A stretch of DNA of 64,000 bases, from NCBI GenBank assembly GCA_013396915.1, contig VWZL01000585.1, forward strand, positions 62,001 to 126,000, read 5' to 3'. This stretch comes from Stercorarius parasiticus (Eukaryota > Chordata > Aves > Charadriiformes > Stercorariidae). The notes beneath the pieces are model-generated. The model searched no databases. It worked only from the letters and a program-made list of their open reading frames with translations, and was not told the origin of the DNA. Below, piece by piece: positions 51,761 to 60,484 of this stretch. The position numbers and the translations under genes were made by a program. Every line of letters starts with the position of its first letter. Positions within the stretch are counted from its first letter, which is position 1.

Positions 51761-53617
51761 TGGGATAACAACCTCAACCAGGGAGTGTGACAATCGCCTG
51801 CTTGGGGTTAGAGCACAGCTGCTTTTGGTCCCGATGGCAGGCAGAGCAGGCAGAGGTAAGAGCCAAAAATGCCCCTTGCAGCCGTGGAGGAGTATCCTGC
51901 GGGTCAGCCCACAAGTCAGCCCACAGCTTCTCAGTCCCGGAGATGAGAAAAAAGCTGCTTCTCGGCACTGCATGAATAATTGCTTCAGCCACGGAGGTTT
52001 CCCCTGGGGCTGTGGCCTGACCCTGGGTAGGGAAGTTCATAAAATCTACCAACAACAATATAAAGCATATGGAAAAGCTCAACAAGGCCTGGGAGATTTT
52101 CTTAGCTGCCTTTGGCACCTGAGCCCTCAGGATTGCTCAGCCAAGAGCAGGTTGGCCAGGGAGCCAAGGCAGGCGGCAACGCTGTGCCCAGTGGCAGGAA
52201 AGCTCCAGTGCCTTGGAAGCATCTGCAAAGAGGAGCTTTGTGCTGATAACCCGGAGTCTGAACTCTTCCCAGTGTTTCTAAGAAATCCAAAGTAACATTC
52301 TTATGCCTATAGTATAAATACATAAATACTTTTAACAAAAGACTTTGGAGCGTACAGCCAGCAGTGAGATACTGGAATGTTGCTGGAGTTCATTGGAGCC
52401 AGGTAGTCAACTTGCCCTTGAAATCTGCCCCGCTCCAACAAAAAATACAAGATTTGCTGGCTGTGCTCGGGTCACGTGCTGCCTGCAGCGCGGGCAGGGC
52501 AGGACTTGTCCCCTCAGCAGCCACAAGCCGTAATGAGAAGAGGGATGCACAGCCCAGTACCTCTGAGAGCAGTCTGACTGTTGCTGGAGCCAGGCAGGGA
52601 GCACACTTGTGCATCGTGGAGGTTGTGCTTGTGAATCTCTCTGGTGCACACCTGTATGACAAGGTCTACTGTGAGGCTCACAGGAACCATCTGAGTCCTC
52701 CCAGAGGAAAGGATGCGCAGACCTGCAGGTTTTACTCGGTCCATTAGAGAGAACCCACCAAATCCGCATGTTTTTCCAAATTTTTATCTGTTTTGGGTTA
52801 AGCTAGTCTGTGTGTGTGTGCTTGAAGGAGATTCTCCTTCAACTTAACACCTCCAAGAGCTGGTGTCAAGATGTAAATGTCCCACCAGATATTCCCTCGC
52901 CTCAGGCTTCAGTAGTCTGCAGATAGCTGGAACAGCCAGAGGGCCTCTGGTCTTAGAATTTGCTCCTAAAAACCGCATAGTCACTGCAGGACCTGTGTTT
53001 CTGATGTCCAGTGCAGTCCTGTTAGCTCATTTCAAAATACCACCTTCCTTTTGTGGCCTTTACCTGTCAGAGAGCGTTTATCTGGATCACTGCAAAGGAA
53101 CTCCCTTGCCGCCTTTCCCCTGTCTCCTGCCTTGCCAGGCAAAGGGCTTCTCCTCCTTCTCCAAATGGCTTCAAGACACTTGAGGTATCTTCCTGATTTA
53201 CCAGACTTTTACTTTAGCAAATATACAGCGCATTTGTACTATATACAGATACTGTCAAGTAAACAGAGAAACCCAGGATTTCTCTGAAGAGGAGCTAAGC
53301 TTAGGTGACTTTCTTTGGCTTTCATTTCTGTTCTCTTCAAAGGCTCCATGCATCCCTTTCTCCAGTGTTAGAAAGATCCACCCCAGGTAGCAAAACAGCT
53401 GCACAGAGCTCCAAAGAGCTGAACATGGCATGCACTATATAAAGCCTGTTTGCACTGTGATTTACCTGCGCTCCAGCTGAGGCTTTCTGCAGCCCCAGGG
53501 AAGGAGGCTAGAGCAGTCTGCCTGTACAAGTACCGCCTGTGAGAACAAGCCTCCCACATGCAAATGGATTGGTAGGAAAGGCGATAACATTATGTGTTAC
53601 ATTCCATACGTCATCTT
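51761..53617. other. Downstream flank of TNFSF4, may include its 3' UTR
   Basis: About 1.9 kb between the solo-LTR candidate and the TNFSF4 stop codon. On the minus strand it would be 3' UTR for an unknown distance; no canonical poly(A) signal was found. The frames of 120-156 codons seen on both strands look like chance. Confidence 0.45.
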
Positions 53618-53973
53618 CTACAGCGAGCAAACAAAGGGACTTAGTAACACAAGACTAAGCGACAAATCCGAGACGTTGGCATTGGGCCTGGTCCACAGGG
53701 TGATGTTATCTTGAGCAAACAAGTAGAGCACTGTGGTTAGATTTACTGATTCACCGCTGTCCTGGACAGTTTGCTCCCAGAGGTCCGTCCTGGTCTTGCT
53801 GTCCGTCTTGCCCAGTGTCAGCTTCAGTGACTTCTCCAGGTGACGGAAAAAGATAAAGCCCTTCAAGGACACTAGGTAGAGGCCATCACAGGTGATCATG
53901 ATGGAACCATTTCTGATCTGAATAGAGCCTAATTCAGCAGTGAGATTCATGGCTACTCCTTCAATACTTTCAC
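53618..53973 (-). CDS. TNFSF4: TNFSF4 coding exon 3: TNF homology domain
   Basis: Acceptor TTTCTTCCGTTCCAG, first exon base 53973 in phase 1, then 117 codons and a stop at 53620-53618. It begins by completing a glycine codon followed by ESIEGVAMNLT, carries the CDGLYLVSLKG core, and ends with a hydrophobic final strand LSLVLLSPF and the sequence VCSL. All five N-glycosylation sequons are in this exon. I found no AATAAA on the coding strand within about 1.5 kb downstream, so the 3' UTR end is undetermined. Confidence 0.94.
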
Positions 53974-56900
53974 CTGGAACGGAAGAAAGCAAAGATGATC
54001 CCATGATGACAAATGTCTTCTTGGAAATGGGTTTTTTTTATATGGACTGACTGCAGGAAAGGTGGAAAAAATATAGAAAAGGAAGGGAGCGAACTAGAGA
54101 ACAGGGCAGACCAGAGCTAGAATATCATCTACTCTAGACAGGCATCACCTACAGTGGAAATTTCCAGGTTCCCACTCCTAAGCAAGCTGTGCCTTTTGGA
54201 CTACAACTCTAGTTTATATGACTTATTCCTCCAAGTTTCTATTTATGCACTTTTTCTTTACTGTATGTCTTACTTAAAATACAGACATGTGAGTTTAGGA
54301 AGCACACGTTCCTAAAACCAACGGAAAATAAAGACAGTAAATAAGTGTTCAGAGCTGGAAGGAAGAGAAAAAGCACTGTCTGTGGAGATGCCGGTAATAT
54401 AAGTCCTTGTCTTTGGGTTTGGTTGTGTTTTTTTAAACAAAAGACAGGATAAAAGAGCGGAGTAGAGTCAGAAACGGAAGAAACGAATACAGAGCAGAGT
54501 CAGGAGAAATTAAACCAGAACTTAGCATGAAAGGTTTTCTCTTGAAACAAGCAGTAACAGTTCCAACAGCTGTGCTGGAAATGTTTTCCTGCTGTGCTCC
54601 TGGGTTGCCAGCTCACCAGCTGAAACCCCTGGGACATCACCAGAAGGTCTCCTGGCAGACAACAGAGCCCCTCTGGGCTGAGGCCAAATTTCTCAAGCTT
54701 TTTAGAGAAAAACATGAGTTTCTATTAGGTTAGACTTATTGCAACCTTACAATATTAGCTGAAAGTAAAACTGCCAATAATATTTTTAGTACGACTTAAA
54801 AATTTTAGTATTTGCTTCTATCGTTGAGGTATGTCATCGGACAAAACATTCAATGTAGTCGGCATGCAGAGTACCGCTATTTCTGCTACTGTGTGTACGC
54901 TCGCTCGCTCTTCCCCAGGAAATCATTTACATTTTTCATAAATCAGGAAATCATTGACTTGTTTAAGAAATACCCCAAGAGCACACCACGCGGACTCAGT
55001 AAATTCTCAAAATGACTTTTCTCGTTCTTTCGCAGAGTGAAAGCTTGTTTTAGTACGTAGGTAAGGATTGCAGAAATCCATGCAGATTTTCGTGTTTTTA
55101 TTTCTGCTCCGGGAAAACCCTTTTGTTTGGTTTTGGCACCTAGCACCACTGGGTCAGATTTGGCCCCACTCCCTCCCCCCCGACAGCTCTCCTGGCACAT
55201 TCCTCCATCAGAAGAACCTGCCATCGATGTGACACGAAGCGCTTAACAGCCTCCGGCATTTTAGGGGCCACCAGCTGCCGGGGCGAGCCCGGGTACCGCG
55301 GGCCGCTACGGGGCAGAGCGGGTAGCGGCTACGGGGAGGAGGGGAGTCCTCCGGCGGCACCGGAGTACTGGGAGGATGCAACCTAGGGAAGCCGGGAGCC
55401 GCCGCCGGGTATCGGGGGAGCCCGGGTGTCCCGGGAGCGCCCCGCAGGAAAGGCTCCGGGGAGCCGGGAGCCGTCCGTAAGCGGGACGGTGCCGCGGCGG
55501 AGTCGGGAGCTGTCCCGACGTACCGGGGGAGCGCTGGGCGGTAGCGGCTGCTGTGCGGGGGCAGCGCGCCGGGGGTACCGCCGCTCCCTCGAGGGATCGG
55601 GGTCCCTCCCGGGGTGCCCCCCCTGCCCCGACACCCACCCACCTGTGTACCGGATGTGGGTCCACGGCACTTTGTCGCTCCAAGGCTGAAAAAAAAGAAG
55701 AGAAATCCGCATTAATGCACCGGGCGGGCGCCTCGCTGCTGCCGCTATCGCTTTCATTTCCCGACCGGGACCGCGCCCCCAGAAGCGGCGCAGGCAGCTT
55801 CATTTGGCAGAGCTGCTGCTAGCCGGCTATGCTCTTTACTTGCTTTTATATCAGTATTATAATATACGATTTTAGAGTGGTTCCTAGCCAGCCTGACTTC
55901 CAGCCCGGTGCTGAGCCCTCCGGAGCACCCCAGGTAGAGTTGGTCCCAGTTAGAAAAACATCCTGGTGAACGTAATCGACTCACACCGTACAGTAAGGAG
56001 GGACCTTGGGGCACAGAGCATCTTCTGCATGACTCCCTCAAGTCTGACTTACAGCCGGGGGTGCCTGTTTGCAGAGCTGGGACCCAGAGGTGTCCCCTCC
56101 TCCTGCAGGGAACTAAAAGGTGGGTCCGGATTTATGGTACTCTGCACTTTGGGGTCAGGTTGTTACTGGATGCGTGATTCTCAGTGTCTCCCTTAGGACT
56201 GCATTGAGACACGTTTAAAATTGATTGAGTATAACAGAAAATGTGAATGAAAATACAGAAGTGTGTATCTTACTGATCAGATACACAAAACACCAAACTG
56301 CTGTATTAGATTTTTAAATCTGAACTTTGCATCTCAAACCCATCTCTCATCTTAACCACAGGAGGCCCAAATCTGCAGTCTCTTCACAACCACAAGTCTT
56401 CAGCATTTTGCCTGATTAAAGAGTGAAAGGTTAGGTTCACTGCTTCATGTTCTACTCTACCTATGCTATAGGTTTCCTATAGGTGGGCTGGCAAGATGTG
56501 CGTTGGGCTGATTTTCATGTATTTGGCATCATGTGTTACAGGAACAGAAAAGCCCCTTCACTCTGAGCACAGGGACCGTGTTGGAAAAGAGTAGAGAGTG
56601 AGCACAGACATGTAATTTTCTGCAGGTTCAGTGCTGCACCCTGGTAAAGGCAAGTGGCGGGGGAAGGAGGTTGGAGCCGGTGTTATCTGTGCTCCCGGAG
56701 GGTGAGGTGGGTGCTGGCGGTGGGAAAGGTCTGCTCTGGCACCCTCTAGTGCTGCCACAGCTGATGCTTCGCCGCTTGCTCCTCTGGCAAGGCTGCATTT
56801 GACTACCAGATACCCAAATACAGCGTGCTTTTATTGCACACTGGCTCTGGTGGAACTATCTCCCCCCGCATTACCGATTCTATCCGTTGCCTCGGCAGCT

Positions 56901-59900
56901 TGAGTCTTACACGTACTCTTTTTCTAGGCACCTAAGTGCACGAGCATTTCACTCTTTGGCTCAGGCAGCTGGGATTTTCAGGTAGTTTCCCAAGAAGACG
57001 ATAGCCAAGCACAGGACCGCTGAATTTCTGAGGTCAAACAACATCCACCACAATCCGCCCAGTCTGGCCACTGGTGGACAGGGTGTATTAAACACGGTCA
57101 GCTTGGGTGACAAACTTGTAGCAAATGTAAGAATACCAGCCCTGTTGTCGCTAATGCATATTACCTGTTTTACACATCTCTGCTAGTTATTGCGTGATCT
57201 CAAAGCACTTTGCTTAGTAAATTCTGCTGAGGAGAGAATGTATCTGTAAGACTGGAAGGATGTCAACGAGTTGTAACATAGTTAGTCACCCCTCTTTCTC
57301 TGTTCTGCCTTCTTATGGTGTGTGGGAAAGGATGCCAGGAGGGCTGAGGGGACAGCGGTGCTCTTTACTGACTGCTTCAGTTTCCCTGCATCATTTACAC
57401 ACGGAGTTTCCACATCATTTTGCCTGTTCTGGATCCCCAAACATGAGATTTCCTCCTGTCTGGGACATTGTGTCTAGAGCCGTGCCACGTGGCAGAAGTT
57501 TCACGAATAGGTTTGCACTACACAAAGCGCAGATCTCAGGGGACTGCAGCAATACGTGGTGATTGAGAGTACAGACGACTGTGCGATGGAAGGGGGTTGT
57601 ACCTTCTCCACACCGGGAGATATTAGGATTATGGCCATATCTTCATTACCTACATTAAGCCTCTGCACACTTACTCCTCCTGCACCTTTTCCTGCCCTGT
57701 TCAGGCAAAACCATCCTGCAACAGATCATTAGAAGCCTTTGAATTCCCAACAGCTGCTCAAGGCTTTTACCTCCCATGCATTTGCCGTTAAGGGGTTTCA
57801 CAGCCCCCGATCGCACACCTGTGAGTGGCTTTCCCATGCCCTGGTGTGGCAAGAGGAGGTAATTCCAGCAGAGATGGAAACTCACAAGCCTTGCAGATGC
57901 CAAAGCAGACTATTACTACCTTTTTTTTTTTAACTTGCTCATTTAAAAATCACAGCTGAGGCTTGCTCTCCAGGCGGCATCATGACAGAGCCCAGATCAC
58001 GGTCCTTTTTGTTAAGCACAGTCTGGGCTGCAGATGCTGACTCTCCTGAGCATGTGCCATGACAGTATTTGCGCCCTGTTGTCACAGAACGGTCCAGGGT
58101 GTGGGGGTTTTTTCAGGTGCCATGAGGATAATGGAAAGTAATCAACTATGGTCTTGCTATGAAAAAACACAGCTACTGTCTTGCTTCTAAAGTTAGTGTG
58201 GCACTCTCCAGCCCTGGAGAGCAGAAGGAGACTCTTCCCAAGCACAGGGACAGCCTCTTGGTTGCTCCCACAGACCAGCAGTCCCAGCCTGCCGCTTTGA
58301 TGCTGCCGTGCCCGTACTTCCATAAAGTCCATCTCCCTGAACTGCCTCAAGAATCAAGTGAGATTAGTACTGCTGCCTCTTCTATAGACATTTATATGGT
58401 CGATTCATGGTTATCCTACTGAGCCCTGTAATTACAGTGAGATGAAATCCCCCTGTGTATAGCCCGTGAGACCTCTCCTGCACAGCATGGTGCAGTCAAA
58501 ACAGGACACCATGGTTGTCTGCTTAAAATAATAGAAACCAGTTCTGAGCCTGCAGTTAGCAAGTGTTTAAGACTGAAAAGGTCCTCTGGTGACTCCCAGG
58601 GCCTGGACTTTTCATCTGCTGCAGTCGCTGCTCCTCGAGCACCCTGTTTCAGTTGTTTCTGTTGAGGAGGGAAACTCCAGGCATGTACTGTGTCCCCTCC
58701 TCAGCTGCTGCTCTCTTGGGTTTGTAAGGCTCACAGGCAGCAATGCCAGCCCTGCCACCTTCCTCTGGAGGAGGAGGAGGAGGAGGATTTGAGTTAACAT
58801 TTTGACAGAAGAGAGAGAGAGACGGAGAGATGAGGAGTCACAACCAGAGCATGACCCAGGAGAGGTTTCTGCACCTTGAGCAGTGTGATAGCTTGCCCTT
58901 TTCCGTTGGCTTACAGTGCAACTTCCCTCTCCCAAAGTAGTAGAAGGAGGACTGAACTGAATGAAAAGTTTTTTCTTTCAGTGTTATCAGGGTCATAATT
59001 CTACGGTTCAATAACCACTGTGAGACTCAGGTCAGTGAAACTTGTGCAGAGTATGAGGGTTTTCATTAAACAGCAGAGGACCCAGAGCACAGGGCAATCC
59101 CTCCCTTGCATGGTTACATGCCTGGCTTGCTTCTCTGCCAACTTTAAGTGGGAGGAAAGAATGAACTCTGGTAAAACGAAGCACAACAAGCTTTAAAGTG
59201 GTACATAGCTCCTGGAGAAGATGTGGGAGGAGAAGTAGCTAGTGCATAAGCAGCACTGCAATAGCAGTGTAAAGGTTGTTGACAATCCACCAGCCTGCAA
59301 AGATGTGAAAGCGGCAAAGGTATTTGCTGCAATTTTTGCTTAGGTATTCTGAGTTTCAAGAACCTCTGTTATTTATATTGTTTGCAGTGGTGTTATATGT
59401 ACATAAAACTCTCTCTGGCCATATTAGTCTTTCTCTTTCATGTACACACACACACACAGAGGCTGTCCTCTCCAGATACAGATGACTACTCCTAAAGCCC
59501 AGCATATGTGCAGGCTGAGAGCGCTGCGATGCTTCAGGTGTCTTGCTGGAGATGTCACAAGCTCGCTTGCTTTGTCACATATCTGCCTGCACATACAGTA
59601 CATTTTAAAAATTCGGGAGGTGTTTCTGTGCAACCTGAGTTCTGATTCTTCCACATGCACTTGTTGAAAGCAAATACCCACCCAGATGATCCCATTTAAT
59701 TAAATGCAAACACACACGAGCCACCGCAAGAAGGGGAGGGAGCAGGAAGGAGGCAGACCTCCCTCCCCTGGGGGCTGGTACAAAGAGCATTCTTGGAACA
59801 AGCCCCCTTCCAGACAACCTGTCCCCAAGCCCTGCATGGGTAATACTGGATGTTGTTCTGAGACAGGCAATGTGTAAAAAGAAAAAAAAGAATGACAATC

Positions 59901-60234
59901 ATTAAGCAAAATATTAAAAACTTGTGGCTTAAATAGGGATAAACCTAAATGCTTTTTTCTTTTCTCAAAAAAAATTAATAAAGCCCATACAAAGCTTTAC
60001 AGGCCAGCAGACAATGGGTTGAACACGAGCTCTTACCGTTGAGGGTTGCAGAGAATCTATACCAAGGTAAATCAAGCAGGCAAGCAGTAATATCCACTGA
60101 GCAGCTGCAGACACGAGGTGCAGCGTGTTCCTAACCTGTCCTCTTTGCCAGCTCTTCCACTCATCCTCTGCAGGTTGCCTTTCACAATCCATCTGGTCTT
60201 GATTTCTCGCCTCTGCATCTGTCTGTCCTTCCAT
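53618..60234 (-). CDS. TNFSF4: TNFSF4 (OX40 ligand, CD252), three coding exons
   Basis: Type II membrane TNF-family ligand of OX40 (TNFRSF4), which sustains T-cell survival and memory. CDS is the join of 60234-60037, 55685-55643 and 53973-53618, giving 198 residues (human 183). Residues 1-37 are a charged cytoplasmic tail, about 38-59 the anchor, 60-80 the stalk and about 81-198 a short, divergent TNF domain. The core ITCDGLYLVSLKG (107-119) matches the OX40L-specific strand INCDGFYLISLKG. C109 and C196, the latter three residues from the end, correspond to the OX40L disulfide pair. Five sequons occur at N90, N102, N158, N170 and N180. Introns are 4351 and 1669 bp, phases 0 and 1, as in TNFSF18. 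The start ATG has G at -3 and +4; a second in-frame ATG is codon 15. A dense CpG island covers exon 2. Identity is very likely from motifs, cysteines and locus. Confidence 0.94.
55261..55800. promoter_or_regulatory. CpG island over TNFSF4 exon 2
   Basis: By hand count about 60 CpG dinucleotides fall in 540 bp, against only a handful per 500 bp elsewhere in the window. The island covers all of exon 2, the first ~380 bp of intron 2 and ~115 bp of intron 1. No CpG island is seen at exon 1. It could be an internal TNFSF4 promoter, the promoter of an antisense or unrelated transcript, or a GC-rich degenerate repeat. Short motifs recur in it, for example GGTAGCGGCT at 55321 and 55540. Confidence 0.7.
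55643..55685 (-). CDS. TNFSF4: TNFSF4 coding exon 2: 43-nt stalk exon
   Basis: Acceptor CTTCTTTTTTTTCAG and donor GTGGGTGG bracket 43 nt, phase 0 in and phase 1 out. It encodes PWSDKVPWTHIRYT plus the first base of a glycine codon. HIRYT resembles the SHRYP stalk of mammalian OX40L. The exon sits inside the CpG island described separately. The upstream sequence on the coding strand is open in the same frame back to an ATG at 55757, so an exon extended at its 5' side would also be translatable. Confidence 0.88.
58766..58787. repeat. (GGA)n microsatellite in TNFSF4 intron 1
   Basis: About seven GGA units on the plus strand, with a short GA-rich run near 58810-58835 just beyond. Confidence 0.9.
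59444..59459. repeat. (CA)n microsatellite in TNFSF4 intron 1
   Basis: Eight CA units, uninterrupted, about 580 bp downstream of the exon 1 donor in transcript orientation. Confidence 0.9.
60037..60234 (-). CDS. TNFSF4: TNFSF4 coding exon 1: cytoplasmic tail and membrane anchor
   Basis: 66 codons from ATG (60234, context GAGATGG) to the donor ACG|GTAAGA (GT at 60036-60035), phase 0. The tail is rich in acidic residues and glutamine, then the basic RGQVRN precedes a hydrophobic run QWILLLACLIYLGI. The open frame extends upstream only to a GTG at 60279, which is not a credible start in a vertebrate. The encoded SLQPST leads straight into the exon 2 stalk. Confidence 0.9.
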
Positions 60235-60339
60235 CTCAGCTGCGCTGCCGGCAACTGCTGGGGCAGGGGCCAGGAGCACAGGAGGAGGCTGGAGGAGCAG
60301 GGAGCAGATGAGCTAGGTGCTCTTGTCCCAGGAGCAGAG

Positions 60340-60430
60340 ATGAAGTGAAGACAGTGCCTTCAGGAGACTGCTTTATGCACACAGAGAAGCAGGCGGGGGA
60401 ACTTCTTTGTGACTAATCTGAATTTCCCCT
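60340..60430 (-). promoter_or_regulatory. Probable TNFSF4 proximal promoter
   Basis: On the coding strand a TATA-like TGCATAAA (core 60377-60372) lies about 140 nt upstream of the ATG, predicting a leader of roughly 110 nt. The AP-1-like heptamer reads TGACTAA on the plus strand at 60410-60416. A kappaB-like decamer GGGGAAATTC occupies 60429-60420. A (TTTC)n tract begins immediately beyond it. These are motif matches only. The spacing is plausible and the same motif classes occur at TNFSF18. Confidence 0.42.
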
Positions 60431-60484
60431 TCCTTCCTTTCTTTCTTTCTTTCTTTCTTTTCTTTTTTCTTTTTTTTTTTTTTT
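60427..60484. repeat. (TTTC)n / poly-T microsatellite next to the TNFSF4 promoter
   Basis: A run of TTCC and TTTC units grades into a pure T tract on the plus strand (GAAA/A-rich on the gene's coding strand). It starts at the edge of the kappaB-like site about 190 bp upstream of the TNFSF4 ATG and is likely length-variable. Confidence 0.9.

Noticed and set aside
55208..55822. Several long frames (87-165 codons) on both strands in 55.2-55.8 kb.
   Set aside because: GC-rich, stop-poor sequence keeps many frames open at once. Apart from the frame entering exon 2, none has a domain or splice logic.
60235..60279. An N-terminal extension of TNFSF4 to 60279.
   Set aside because: The codon at 60279 is GTG. 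The first credible ATG is 60234, with G at -3 and +4.
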